Made by a program: the position numbers and the translations under genes
Source: an uncultured Solirubrobacterales bacterium
GTDB taxonomy: Bacteria; Actinomycetota; Thermoleophilia; Solirubrobacterales; 70-9
DNA length: 64,000 bases
Direction: 5' to 3'
Assembly (NCBI GenBank): GCA_903939845.1
Contig: CAJAIJ010000020.1
Span: 54,240 to 118,239 of the forward strand
Notes under the pieces: model-generated
Databases searched by the model: none
What the model was told of the DNA's origin: nothing
Seen by the model: only the letters and a program-made list of their open reading frames with translations
In this document: positions 55,644 through 64,000 of the stretch, in pieces
How the letters are laid out: each line of letters opens with the position of its first letter
Numbering within the stretch: position 1 is the stretch's first letter

Positions 55644-58310
55644 ATGAAGGGGATTCGCAACTCGATCGTCGTCTCGTCGTCGAAGGCCGCGGTGATGGCG
55701 CTCGCAGCTTCCATTTCCCTGTGCTTCGCGCTCTTTTCACTCGCCGGCCCTGCGTCGGCATCGACCGTAACCGTCGAGGGTTTCTCGGCCGGTCCCAAGA
55801 AGCCGACCCAGGTAGATCTCGCCAAGGGCACCCTGATCCAGGACGTCAAGATCAGGACGAAAGGCGGCTCCCTTCAGGGCCTCAGGGTCCCGATCAAGGC
55901 CTCTCTTTTGATCAAGCAGCCCTGGTCGAAGACCGTGAAGGCCGGAAGCTCGACGGGCACCTACCGGGTCGGCAAAGGCGGAGTGGTCGAGGTGAGGGTC
56001 AGGCTGAACGCCGCCGGCCTCGAGCTGGCGAGGAACTGTGGTGCCCCGAAGGTGACCCTCAACGTCGCGATCTACACCCAGCCCGGATACCCGGTCGTCA
56101 TCGGCGGGAAGAACCCGGGCGGCAACGTCCAGACCCGGGCGCGAGCCCAGGGTTCGCGCTGTGCCGTTCCCGCGAATGTGAAGACCGCCGTCCAGCGTTC
56201 GAAGTCCGACGGCTGCGACTTCATCGCTCCGGCACGGAATGCCTGCATGGCCCCCTTCCCGAACGACTTCTACACCCGAAAGGACCCGTCCAGCGAGACC
56301 GGCATCCGGGTCGACCTCGATCCGAATGCGACCCCGGCCGACGCCGGTGGCAAGCACATCGCCGTCGAGGAGCTGAACCGGTCCGACGGCTTCAGCCCGG
56401 GACCGCTCCTCACCGTCCAGATCCCGGGAATGGACAACCAGGAGGCCTTCGACGAGTCGGGCCTGGTGCCCCTCGCCGCGATGAGCAGGACCTACGAACC
56501 CGATCAGGCAGTCGTTCTGATCGATGCCGAGACCGGCCAGAGGCAGCTGATCTGGGCCGAGCTCGACTCCTACGCAAGTGCGGACTCGGCTCGCCACCTG
56601 CTGATCCGACCCGGAAAGAACCTGGAGAACGGAAAGCGGTACATCGTCGCTCTACGAAATCTGAAAAACGCCCAGGGCAAGATTCTTCAGGCCCCCGCCG
56701 CCTTCCGGCTCTACCGGGATGGAAAGCGTACGAACGAGCGGGCGATCGAGTCACGCAGGGCCAAGTTCGAATCGATCTTCCGGACCCTTGCCGATGAGGG
56801 CGTGAGCCGGAAGTCCCTCTATCTGGCCTGGGACTTCACGGTCGCCTCGACCGAGAACCTGACCGGACGGATGACCTCCATCCGTGACAGGGCGTTTGCG
56901 GCGCTCGGTGACTCGAATCTGACCGACGGAGTCGTCGATGGCGAGGCGCCGGAGTTCGTCGTGGACAAGGTCCTCGACGACGATGCATCGCTCACCGGGT
57001 CCGACGCGGCACTATGGTCGAACGCCCGAAACGAGCTCGAACGGATAGTCGAGGGACGGGTGACGGTTCCCTGCTACCTGTGGCAGGACGCGACTACTCC
57101 CGGCTGTCAGACCGGCTCGAAGTTCAAGCTGGATGACGATCAGAAGCCGATAAGAGGTGGGGAGACCACCTACCAGGCGAAGTTCATCTGCAACATCCCG
57201 AAGTCGGCCGTCGAGGGCGGCGAGGTAGCACCGGTGCCTACATCGCTCTACGGCCACGGACTGTTCGGGCAGGCGGCCGAGGCAAAGAACTCGAGGAACG
57301 TGCGCCAGCTCGGTGATGAGAACGGGGTGATGGTCTGCGCCGCCGACTGGATCGGAATGTCGGAGGAGGACGTTCTGGGGGCTGCCGTACCGGCCCTGGT
57401 AGAGCTCAGCAAGTTTTCGGCCCTTCCGGACCGCCTCCAGCAGGGGTTCCTGAACTGGCTGTTCCTGGGACGGGCGATCATCCACGAGGATGGCCTCGCC
57501 ACCCACCCGGCATTCCAGGTAGATCCCGATGGTGACGGTCCGACCGAGGCCGAATCGGTCATCGACCGGAGCGATCTCTTCTACTACGGCAACAGCCAGG
57601 GCGGCATCGCCGGTGGCGCCCTTACAGCGGTCGCGACCGACTTCACCCGGTCGGTGCTCTACGTAGGCGGGATCAACTACTCGATGCTGCTTTCGAGGTC
57701 GAGCCACTGGGACACCTACGCCTCGATTCTCTACAACTCCTACATGGACGAGACCGATCACCCGGTGATCTTCTCGGTCATGCAGATGCTCTGGGACCGG
57801 GGCGAGCCGAACGGCTACGCCAACCACATGACCGACGACCCGCTCCCCGGAACGCCCGAACACAAGGTGATGTACGCGATGGCCTACGGCGACTTCCAGG
57901 TCGCCAACGTGACGACCGAGGTCGGAGCGAGGACGATCGGGGCACCGTTGAGGCTGCCTGCCGTCGCGCCCGAACGCCTCACCACCGGTCTGATCGAGCC
58001 GTTCTACGGTCACGAAACGCTCGGGGATCTGGCGAGCAGTGCGGATGCCAGGAACGGCAATGCTTTCTTCATCTGGGACATCGGTCCGAAGCGGGCGGGT
58101 GGCCTCGGTGTGAATCCGCCGCCGCTCACCAACCTGCCACCGGACGAAGCCACCGCAGGCCAGGACCCCCACGACTACGTGATCGAGAAATCTCCGATCA
58201 TCAGGAAGCAGATCGCCGACTTCCTCAAGGCCCCTGGACAGGTGACCGATCCCTGCACGGGCGTCGGTGAATCCGACTACTGCACGGCCAACTACCTCGG
58301 CAAGCCCTGA
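55644..58310 (+). CDS. Large exported hydrolase with alpha/beta-fold active site
   Basis: 888 residues. Signal peptide (VMALAASISLCFALFSLAG, cleaved near ASA). An N-terminal beta module (about 40-170) with LNAAGLELARNCGAPKVTL echoes the acylase module. Then CMAPFPNDFYTRKDP, a conserved opening of secreted esterase-like proteins, and a C-terminal hydrolase domain: TSLYGHGLFGQ, nucleophile elbow YYGNSQGGIAGG with Ser651, and a likely acid and His further on (EPFYGHE). Several Cys pairs suggest disulfides. GGGAGGA lies 5 bases before the ATG. No enzyme of this group is known to me by activity; ester hydrolysis is inference. Confidence 0.72.
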   Translation: MKGIRNSIVVSSSKAAVMALAASISLCFALFSLAGPASASTVTVEGFSAGPKKPTQVDLAKGTLIQDVKIRTKGGSLQGLRVPIKASLLIKQPWSKTVKAGSSTGTYRVGKGGVVEVRVRLNAAGLELARNCGAPKVTLNVAIYTQPGYPVVIGGKNPGGNVQTRARAQGSRCAVPANVKTAVQRSKSDGCDFIAPARNACMAPFPNDFYTRKDPSSETGIRVDLDPNATPADAGGKHIAVEELNRSDGFSPGPLLTVQIPGMDNQEAFDESGLVPLAAMSRTYEPDQAVVLIDAETGQRQLIWAELDSYASADSARHLLIRPGKNLENGKRYIVALRNLKNAQGKILQAPAAFRLYRDGKRTNERAIESRRAKFESIFRTLADEGVSRKSLYLAWDFTVASTENLTGRMTSIRDRAFAALGDSNLTDGVVDGEAPEFVVDKVLDDDASLTGSDAALWSNARNELERIVEGRVTVPCYLWQDATTPGCQTGSKFKLDDDQKPIRGGETTYQAKFICNIPKSAVEGGEVAPVPTSLYGHGLFGQAAEAKNSRNVRQLGDENGVMVCAADWIGMSEEDVLGAAVPALVELSKFSALPDRLQQGFLNWLFLGRAIIHEDGLATHPAFQVDPDGDGPTEAESVIDRSDLFYYGNSQGGIAGGALTAVATDFTRSVLYVGGINYSMLLSRSSHWDTYASILYNSYMDETDHPVIFSVMQMLWDRGEPNGYANHMTDDPLPGTPEHKVMYAMAYGDFQVANVTTEVGARTIGAPLRLPAVAPERLTTGLIEPFYGHETLGDLASSADARNGNAFFIWDIGPKRAGGLGVNPPPLTNLPPDEATAGQDPHDYVIEKSPIIRKQIADFLKAPGQVTDPCTGVGESDYCTANYLGKP

Positions 58311-58321
58311 CGACGCCGTGA

Positions 58322-58357
58322 AGCCGGTCCCAGCCCCTTTCGGGGATGGGACCGGCT
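58322..58357 (+). terminator. 16-base hairpin terminator after the esterase-like gene
   Basis: AGCCGGTCCCAGCCCC and GGGGATGGGACCGGCT pair with one mismatch around a TTTC loop, 12 bases after the stop. It is the strongest hairpin in the window; no U-tract follows. Confidence 0.65.
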
Positions 58358-58369
58358 GACCGTCCCCGC

Positions 58370-58375
58370 TACCCT
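58370..58375 (+). promoter_or_regulatory. Leaderless -10 of the MscS gene
   Basis: TACCCT ends 8 bases before the GTG at 58384, 13 bases after the terminator stem. Confidence 0.5.
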
Positions 58376-58383
58376 CCCGGTCC

Positions 58384-59361
58384 GTGGAGGAAGAAGGAAA
58401 GAATCAGGACAAGGGGGGCGACCGATCCGGGAGTACCGGATCCCCGATGCCCTCCTGGATGTTCGAGACCAGGACCGATGCCTGGCACAGAGCCGGACTG
58501 GGCCATGAGCTCGAAGGGCCGGACGGGCACCGGCCCTGGCCGAGGCTGATCGCCTTTGCGGCCCTGATCGTGGTCGTGCTGGTCGTCTTCGGCAACCGGC
58601 AGGCCCTCTTCCCCGGCCTCCTGCCCGAGTACAAGACCGAGATCCAGATCCTCACGGCCATCCTCCTGTTCGCCTTCGGCTGGGGATTCGCCGCGGCATT
58701 CGGTCGAACCGTTACGCCAGCCGTGCTGCGGCGAATGGACCCGGGGACGGCCGGGACCGTGGCCTTTGCGATCAGGATCGTGACGATCCTGGTGATCGCC
58801 GGGGTCGCCCTGGCCATCGCCGGAGTGAAGCCGGAGACCCTGCTGCTCGGCGGTGCGTTCACCGCGGTCATCTTCGGTCTGGCAGCCCAGCAGACCCTCG
58901 GCAACATCTTCGCCGGGGTCGTGATCCAGGGCGCCCGGCCGTTCCGGGTCGGTGAGCGGGTCAGGCTCGCGGGCGGACAGCTCCTGGGACCGGTCGAGGG
59001 AACGGTCAGCTCGCTCGGCCTGTTCTACACCTACTTCGCGAGCGGCAATGAGAGAGTGATGATCCCGAACTCCGTGATCCTCGGTCTGACCGTGGTGCCC
59101 ATGGAGGAGCCCGAGGGAATAGACGTAAGGGCCAGGTTCGACAGCCGGGTCAGTCCCGATCGCGTCCAGTCCCGGCTGGGCGAGGCGATCACGGTCCCAC
59201 TGCTCAGGGAGCCCTCGATCTGGCTCGAGGAGATAGACCGGGACGAGGTCGTGGTCAGGATCCAGGCGACACCCGCAGACCCGGCAGATGGATCGAAGCT
59301 GGCCGGCGAGGTGCTTTCGGTGACCCGCGACACCGCCGAACAGAAGAGCCCCGACCAGTAA
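58384..59361 (+). CDS. MscS family mechanosensitive channel
   Basis: 325 residues, GTG start. Four helices; the pore helix is GGAFTAVIFGLAAQQTLGNIFAG, with the Gly/Ala packing of MscS, followed by the beta domain (FRVGERVRLAGG, EGTVSSLGLFYTYF, RVMIPNSVILG). The 55-residue polar N-terminus before the first helix is longer than in E. coli MscS. It releases solutes on osmotic downshock. Confidence 0.93.
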   Translation: MEEEGKNQDKGGDRSGSTGSPMPSWMFETRTDAWHRAGLGHELEGPDGHRPWPRLIAFAALIVVVLVVFGNRQALFPGLLPEYKTEIQILTAILLFAFGWGFAAAFGRTVTPAVLRRMDPGTAGTVAFAIRIVTILVIAGVALAIAGVKPETLLLGGAFTAVIFGLAAQQTLGNIFAGVVIQGARPFRVGERVRLAGGQLLGPVEGTVSSLGLFYTYFASGNERVMIPNSVILGLTVVPMEEPEGIDVRARFDSRVSPDRVQSRLGEAITVPLLREPSIWLEEIDRDEVVVRIQATPADPADGSKLAGEVLSVTRDTAEQKSPDQ

Positions 59362-59422
59362 CGGGGAGGCCCAGGGTGCCCGGCCCGGCTTCGGAGACCT
59401 GCCCTGCCTCGCGACCCTTGCT

Positions 59423-60955
59423 CTAGCGGGGCTTCTTCGACTCGAAGGCGGTGGCCGAAGCGATCAGGGGCCGGGAGACCCTCTCGGTGCGGTCGGCAGC
59501 CGTGGCGGCATCCGCCCCCGGACCTCCGAAGTAGCGAGTCCGCTTGACGGTCAGGAGGTTTGCCGGAATCTCGGTCGATCCGAGCCGTGGGTCGGTGTTC
59601 GGCGTCACCGGCCCGAGAATCCCGAACCCGCTCGCGCCGTACGAGACCCCGTCGCCGTTGCACTGGTTCCTGGTACCCGTAAGGGGGAGGGCGTCGTCAT
59701 CGAGGTAGTAGTTACCGAAGTTCGGCTCCGGAATGTCTGTGTCCACCCCGTAGATCGTGCTGACCGACCCCTGTGGACCGACCAGCTGGTCCCAGACATA
59801 GCGGCCACCGACGATGTCGGCGGTCGTGATCGGGACCAGATCGTCCGGGGTTCCGTCGACCGCAACGCCGGCCGTGTTGCGCAGATTCCTGTAGGTCATC
59901 CCGATGGCATCCGATGAAAAGTCAGTCCAGGTGTAGAGGTCGAGCATCGGGTGCACCCGGAGGAAGATCGTGTTGTCCTCGCGCTCCTCGTAGTAGACGT
60001 GCTGGCGCTGGGTGTACGGACCGCTGTTGGCTCCCATGTAGTCACGGATCGCCCGGATCGGGCCGTTCTTGATCGCGACGAAGGTTCCTTCGTCGGTATC
60101 GCCGCCGCGGTTCCAGTTACCGGAGAAGGTCAGCTCGGTCCTGCCGCAGCTGCGGAGGGTGGCCTGGGCGACCTCTCGGTCGAGGATGTCTACACCCGAG
60201 GCGCCGCCCGACCGGAGCCGGATCTCGTCATCCATCCAGCGGTCGGTCGAGTGCACGGAATAGAACTTCGTCTCGATCGAGGTGTCCTCGGGATTGTTGG
60301 AGTTGGCGTATCCGTAACCCCCCTTGATGCTCTCGCCCGCCGGGAGTTCCAGCAGTCTGAAGTCGAGGTCGACGTAGCTCTTACCGGCCGAGGGGACCCG
60401 CTTTCCCCTGGAGGTGAAGAGGTAGAGCCATCCGCGCTCGCCGTCCAGCGGGTCCGTGACGGCGACCTGTGCGACCGGACCTGTGGTTCCCGAAGGGCCG
60501 GCCCTGGTCCTGGCGGTGACCTTCCTGCCGGTATCCCTCGCCATGAAGACGATCTCGTCGTTGGGGTCGAGGCGGGGATTGGTATCCGGCCCGGTCCTGG
60601 TCTTGCCATCGGCATAGACCTCGAGCGGGAATCCCGGACCGAAGGCGTAGTCCGGGGCCGGGTCGGGGTAGAGATCCTTCACGTCCAACACCTTGCGCTC
60701 GTCGATCTGGACCGGAACCTGACGCCACTGCCCGTTCCAGGCGAAAGCGACGACTCGTCCCGGCCGAGAACCGAGCATCGGCTTGACCTTGCCGGCTTCG
60801 AGGACGACGGGGTCGCCACTTCGGTCCGCCGGTGCCGCGACCGCACTTCGGGCGCAGCAGACGAAGACGATCGAGAATGTGAGGCAGGCGAGTGCCAGTG
60901 TGAGCACGAAGCGCTCTGGTCCGGTCTCTCCCTTGGCCCTTGCCAACACCATCAC
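59423..60955 (-). CDS. Exported protein of unknown function
   Basis: 510 residues. Signal peptide LTLALACLTFSIVFVCCARSA with an Ala cleavage site. The mature protein is beta-rich with PVQIDERKVLDVKDLY, NDEIVFMARDTGRKV, the aromatic VHPMLDLYTWTDFSS and YYLDDDALPLTGTRNQC. The N-terminal VPVQIDER and DEIVFMA strings resemble secreted glycan-related proteins of unknown fold; I cannot name a family. GTG at 60955 lies 6 bases behind TAACCT; an ATG follows it directly. Confidence 0.72.
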   Translation of the reverse strand: MMVLARAKGETGPERFVLTLALACLTFSIVFVCCARSAVAAPADRSGDPVVLEAGKVKPMLGSRPGRVVAFAWNGQWRQVPVQIDERKVLDVKDLYPDPAPDYAFGPGFPLEVYADGKTRTGPDTNPRLDPNDEIVFMARDTGRKVTARTRAGPSGTTGPVAQVAVTDPLDGERGWLYLFTSRGKRVPSAGKSYVDLDFRLLELPAGESIKGGYGYANSNNPEDTSIETKFYSVHSTDRWMDDEIRLRSGGASGVDILDREVAQATLRSCGRTELTFSGNWNRGGDTDEGTFVAIKNGPIRAIRDYMGANSGPYTQRQHVYYEEREDNTIFLRVHPMLDLYTWTDFSSDAIGMTYRNLRNTAGVAVDGTPDDLVPITTADIVGGRYVWDQLVGPQGSVSTIYGVDTDIPEPNFGNYYLDDDALPLTGTRNQCNGDGVSYGASGFGILGPVTPNTDPRLGSTEIPANLLTVKRTRYFGGPGADAATAADRTERVSRPLIASATAFESKKPR

Positions 60956-60961
60956 AGATGC

Positions 60962-60967
60962 AGGTTA
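60962..60967 (-). promoter_or_regulatory. Leaderless -10 of the exported-protein gene
   Basis: TAACCT on the minus strand, 6 bases before the GTG at 60955. The same 6-base spacing before GTG is found at metH. Confidence 0.5.
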
Positions 60968-60992
60968 ACCCACCTGCTGGCCGCAGAACCGA

Positions 60993-61694
60993 TCATCCCG
61001 CCCTTCGTCGCTCTACTTCCTCGACCATCAGCTTGGTGTGCAGGGCAGCAATGAAGTCACGGAGGGGTTCGGCCCCGGACTCGATCAGCTCCGCCGCCTG
61101 ATCGGGAGAGACCTCCCCGGCAAGCCGTTCCATGACCACGTCGACCTCTTCGCGGACGAGTGACTCGAGCGCCCTCTTGTAGCGAAGTGTGTCGTAGACC
61201 GTGAAGCCCGTCCGCTCGTCATAGCCCCCGGCCCGGAAACGGGAAATTGCCTCGATGATCCGGACGTCGGACGGCGAGTAGCCCCTCGAGTTCGGGGTCA
61301 GGATCCCGATCTCGGCCAGCCGCTCGAGAGCCTCGGCCGGGACGCCGTATGCCTTCCTGACCTCGGCCGCGCTGGTCCTCGTCCTCTCGGATGCGAGTGC
61401 CCTTTCGAGGATCGAGTCCTCGACCTCGAGCAGGGCCTCGGCCTGATCGGGATCCTCGTCGAGCACCTTCCGGATCGCCTTCAGCGGCATGAATCGCTCC
61501 TCCTGGAGCCTCCGGATCAGCTTGATCCGCTCGACCGTCTCTGGCTGGTACCAGGCCATATTGCGACTGGTCTTCATCGGCTCGGGGAGCAGGCCCTCGC
61601 GCAGGTAGTGCTTGATCGTCGCCCCCGGCACGCCAGAGGCCTCGACCAGCTCGGACATCTTCAGGAGCCCCGACTCACGTTCGGTGGTGGTCAA
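60993..61694 (-). CDS. MerR family regulator
   Basis: 233 residues. The winged helix is LLKMSELVEASGVPGATIKHYLREGLLPEP, then ERIKLIRRLQEERFMPLKAIRKVL and a coiled coil. The long C-terminal ligand half (from about residue 105) has a second MerR-like stretch (AEIGILTPNSRGYSPSDVRIIEAI). There are no metal-binding Cys. The TTG start overlaps the stop of the CoA-transferase gene (TTGA), so it probably controls this catabolic operon. Confidence 0.85.
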   Translation of the reverse strand: MTTTERESGLLKMSELVEASGVPGATIKHYLREGLLPEPMKTSRNMAWYQPETVERIKLIRRLQEERFMPLKAIRKVLDEDPDQAEALLEVEDSILERALASERTRTSAAEVRKAYGVPAEALERLAEIGILTPNSRGYSPSDVRIIEAISRFRAGGYDERTGFTVYDTLRYKRALESLVREEVDVVMERLAGEVSPDQAAELIESGAEPLRDFIAALHTKLMVEEVERRRAG

Positions 61695-62920
61695 ACCCGA
61701 AACTCCCCGCCTTCGACCTCGCCGCCCGGGCCGGCCGCCGCTCCGGAGGAGATCAGGGCATCGACCTCTTCGGGGCTCATTCCGGCCGCGACCAGCACCT
61801 CGACCGTGTCGGCTCCGATCGCCGGCGCGGCTCCCGAGGTGTCGGCCGGGGTCTCCGACAGCGAGACCGGGTTGCCGACCTGGCGGACCGTGCCGACGCC
61901 GGGCTGCTCGAACTCGATGACCATCCCCCGCTCTCGGGCCAGGTCAGATGTGAGCGCCTCGCCGACTTCGAGGATCGGCTCGATGCAGCAGTCGTGCTCG
62001 TCGTTGAAGGCCTTCCACTCATCCCTGGTCCTGGACCTGAACACCTCGGCCACCTTCTCCCAGCCGGGGCTGCCCGGCGGATCGAACTGGTGCTCGACGA
62101 GCTCGGGATGGCCAGCTCCCTCACAGAACGCCTTCCAGAACTTTGGCTCGAGGGCCCCGCAGGCGACCCAGCCATCTGCTGCCTCGTATGGCATGTAACA
62201 GGCCAGTCCTCCGGTCAGCTCCATCTCCCCGCGCCGGGGCACTGTGCCATCGGCGAAATGCCTGCCTGCCACCATCGCGAGCCACGCCATCGCTCCGTCG
62301 GTCATCGAGATGTCGACCATCTGACCCCGCCCGCTCCTCTGCTTCTCGAAAAGTGCGGTCAGGATTCCGAAGGCCGCCGGAAGGGCTCCTCCGCCCAGGT
62401 CCCCGACCTGGACCGCCGGCAGAACGGGCTGGCCGTCCTTGAGTCCGGTCATCCCGAGGATCCCGGTAGAGGCCTGATAGTTGATGTCGTGACCGGCCCG
62501 GTCGCGGTAAGGACCGTCCTGACCGTAACCGGTGATCGAGCAGTAGACGATCCCCGGGTTGACCTCGCGAACGGTCTCGTAATCGACCCCGAGGCGGGCC
62601 GCGACCCCGGGCCGAAAGCCTTCCACGACCACGTCGGCATCGGTGGCCAACTTCAGGAAGGCCGCCCTTCCCTCATCGTTCTTGAGGTCGAGGCGAATCG
62701 ACTTCTTGTTCCGGTTCAGCGACAGATACAGGGCCGAGGCGGTCTGGCCCGGGTCGAGTTCACCGCCGTAGAAGGGTGGCGCCTGCCGGATGTAGTCACC
62801 CGCACCCGTGTCTTCGACCTTGATCACTTCGGCTCCGAAGTCAGCCAGGAGCTGGGTGCAGAACCCTCCCGGGAAGAGGCGGGTCAGATCGAGGACCCGG
62901 ATTCCTTCGAGCGGGGCCAT
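61691..62920 (-). CDS. CaiB/BaiF family CoA transferase or racemase
   Basis: 409 residues, family III CoA transferase. APLEGIRVLDLTRLFPGGFCTQLLADFGAEVIKVED, then NRNKKSIRLDLKN, GFRPGVAARLGVDY and YCSITGYGQDGPYRDRAGHD, where the Asp of RAGHD is the catalytic acylated residue. It could be a formyl-CoA-type transferase or an alpha-methylacyl-CoA racemase; the RAGHDINYQA string is closest to the racemase branch. GAGG lies 13 bases before the ATG at 62920; the frame is open further upstream but the family start is here. Confidence 0.9.
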   Translation of the reverse strand: MAPLEGIRVLDLTRLFPGGFCTQLLADFGAEVIKVEDTGAGDYIRQAPPFYGGELDPGQTASALYLSLNRNKKSIRLDLKNDEGRAAFLKLATDADVVVEGFRPGVAARLGVDYETVREVNPGIVYCSITGYGQDGPYRDRAGHDINYQASTGILGMTGLKDGQPVLPAVQVGDLGGGALPAAFGILTALFEKQRSGRGQMVDISMTDGAMAWLAMVAGRHFADGTVPRRGEMELTGGLACYMPYEAADGWVACGALEPKFWKAFCEGAGHPELVEHQFDPPGSPGWEKVAEVFRSRTRDEWKAFNDEHDCCIEPILEVGEALTSDLARERGMVIEFEQPGVGTVRQVGNPVSLSETPADTSGAAPAIGADTVEVLVAAGMSPEEVDALISSGAAAGPGGEVEGGEFRV

Positions 62921-62933
62921 GAGAAGTTCCCCC

Positions 62934-63812
62934 TCAACCCTTCTGGAGGCCGAGCAGCTCCCGCGCCTCGGCAACCGTCGCGACCCTGCGGCCGGCGTCT
63001 TCGACCATCTGTCTGGCCTTCTCGACCAGGTCGCCATTGGACTTGGCCATCGAGCCGTCCGGCAGATAGAGATTGTCCTCGACCCCCGCCCGGACGTTGC
63101 CACCGAGCACGATCGCGGTCCCGAGCAGCTTCCACTGGTCGCGCGAGATCCCGATCACCTGCCAGTTGTTGGGCCCTTCCGGGCCGCCGGGGACCTGGTC
63201 GGCCATCACCCCGACGTTCCGCGTAGTCGGCCTGATACCGCCGACCACACCCATCACGAGGGAGATCTGGAGTGGCTCCTCGAGCAGCCCCATGTCGATC
63301 AGCGGGTCGATGTTGGCGACATGGCCGGCATCGAAGCACTCGTGCTCGGGCTGGATGCCGATCTCTCTCATCGCCGTGATGAACTCGATGATCGTGTCGA
63401 AGCTGTTCTCGAACACGGCCTTGAAGACGAAGTCCTTGCGTCGGCGCGAATACTTGGCGTAGTTCATCGAGCTCATATTGAGCGCGGCGACATCGGGCTT
63501 CAGCTCGGCCAGATACTCGATTCGCTGCTCGATCGGCACACCGATCGCCCCGGTCGAGTAGTTGATGATCACGTCGCCGACCTCGTCCCGGATCGCCTCC
63601 GTGATCTTTCGGAAGTCCTCGACGTCCCAGGACGGGGTGCCGTCGGGCTTGCGGGCATGGATGTGGATCTGGGAGGCACCCTCGTCCACCGCCCTCCTGG
63701 CCTCGGCCGCATACTCGGCAGGCGTGTAGGGAATCGCCGGACACTGCTCCCGGTTAGCGATCACTCCCGAGATCGAGTTGGAGATGATTACGGGGTCTTC
63801 GAACTTGCTCAC
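62934..63812 (-). CDS. Beta-keto acid cleavage enzyme family (BKACE, DUF849)
   Basis: 292 residues, TIM barrel with a Zn2+ site. The HxH ligand pair lies in ASQIHIHARKPDG near residue 50 and the third ligand Glu in NVRAGVEDNLYL. The family cleaves beta-keto acids with acetyl-CoA to give an acyl-CoA and acetoacetate. SSMNYAKYSRRRKDFVF and GISRDQWKLLG are typical. GTG at 63812 opens the conserved sequence. With the CoA transferase and MerR genes it forms a small catabolic unit. The keto acid is unknown. Confidence 0.92.
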   Translation of the reverse strand: MSKFEDPVIISNSISGVIANREQCPAIPYTPAEYAAEARRAVDEGASQIHIHARKPDGTPSWDVEDFRKITEAIRDEVGDVIINYSTGAIGVPIEQRIEYLAELKPDVAALNMSSMNYAKYSRRRKDFVFKAVFENSFDTIIEFITAMREIGIQPEHECFDAGHVANIDPLIDMGLLEEPLQISLVMGVVGGIRPTTRNVGVMADQVPGGPEGPNNWQVIGISRDQWKLLGTAIVLGGNVRAGVEDNLYLPDGSMAKSNGDLVEKARQMVEDAGRRVATVAEARELLGLQKG

Positions 63813-63924
63813 GACTGCTTTCGGCCTTTCTCGGGATTGATCAGCGGCGTCACCGACGCCGAAGCGATGCGACTGCCGGAGGGCCTCCGCGACGTGCGGG
63901 CGATGCAGGGGGAGAAACGATGGC

Positions 63925-64000
63925 TCAAGCCATACCCCCAAGACGGACGTGCGTCGAGGTGGTTCTCCGGCCGAGCAGGGCCAGGAGTCGCGGTTCCCGG
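63925..64000 (-). CDS. Possible C-terminus of a gene running in from outside
   Basis: One minus-strand frame reads 24 codons from the window edge (ending THVRLGGMA) to a TGA at 63925. The codon use is not against coding, and the 112 bases between it and the BKACE start would fit an operon gap. Too short to identify. Confidence 0.25.
   Translation of the reverse strand, partial: REPRLLALLGRRTTSTHVRLGGMA

Noticed and set aside
1..64000. Horizontal transfer islands or insertion sequences
   Set aside because: No transposase, integrase, terminal repeat or visible change in codon character was found.
63918..64000. Plus-strand gene start at the ATG near 63918 with a purine-rich site before it
   Set aside because: The reading is Arg/Ser-rich with poor codon choice and is cut by the window edge; no support.

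Overview
The window is high-GC DNA packed with genes and with very short intergenic gaps. It most likely comes from an actinomycete-type bacterium, probably class Thermoleophilia (Solirubrobacterales-like). The clues are an actinobacterial (mIHF-type) integration host factor, an FprA-type ferredoxin reductase, a small DUF4235-like / holin-X-like / DUF3618 membrane cluster, and many start codons sitting only 6-11 bases behind a TANNNT -10 box, as in leaderless actinobacterial mRNAs. The class-level assignment is inference. I see no rRNA, tRNA, CRISPR array, insertion sequence or prophage; this reads as core chromosome.

Layout. 1-3190: Ca2+/Na+ exchanger (cut off), lipoprotein, ArsA/Get3 ATPase and a small CPxC protein. 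3234-6415: PPK2, then a MoxR ATPase and CoxE-like VWA protein pair. 6434-9675: Tat-exported PhoX-type protein, Rrf2 regulator, and a voltage-gated channel whose filter resembles calcium channels. 9749-12439: ABC importer of the thiamine-precursor type. 12483-18650: acetyltransferase, ABC-2 exporter, SPT-like oxoamine synthase, mIHF. 18663-24897: one six-gene operon with two MlaE/YrbE permeases, an MlaF/MceG ATPase with an acidic extension, an RND/MMPL exporter, a thioredoxin-fold protein and a small membrane protein, but no MCE-domain protein. 25029-28578: lipoprotein, aldose dehydrogenase-like lipoprotein and an aldehyde dehydrogenase. 28568-33243: DUF2149 plus ExbB-like pair facing metH. 33260-35584: glycosyltransferase fused to a flippase-like membrane domain. 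35638-38708: hydrolase, FprA, BolA and CGFS glutaredoxin. 38742-47188: an extended phosphate-transport operon of nine genes. 47349-52489: A-type Fe-S carrier, glutaredoxin-like protein, DegV, ACT protein, peptide deformylase, small membrane proteins, TetR and nitrilase. 52608-58310: two large divergent exported hydrolases. 58384-64000: MscS channel, exported protein, MerR, CoA transferase and BKACE (DUF849).

How it fits together. Three parts stand out as systems. The Mla-RND operon looks like a lipid transport machine that couples an ABC importer or flippase core to an RND exporter. The extended pst operon adds a secreted GPT-repeat protein, a lipoprotein and three envelope or zinc-ribbon proteins to PstSCAB; its first gene has a ribosome site that can be sequestered in a hairpin, and a direct repeat like the one in front of the phoX-type gene. 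The acylase/esterase pair shares a bidirectional control region and a similar N-terminal export module. All functions are read from motifs by eye; no database search was possible.
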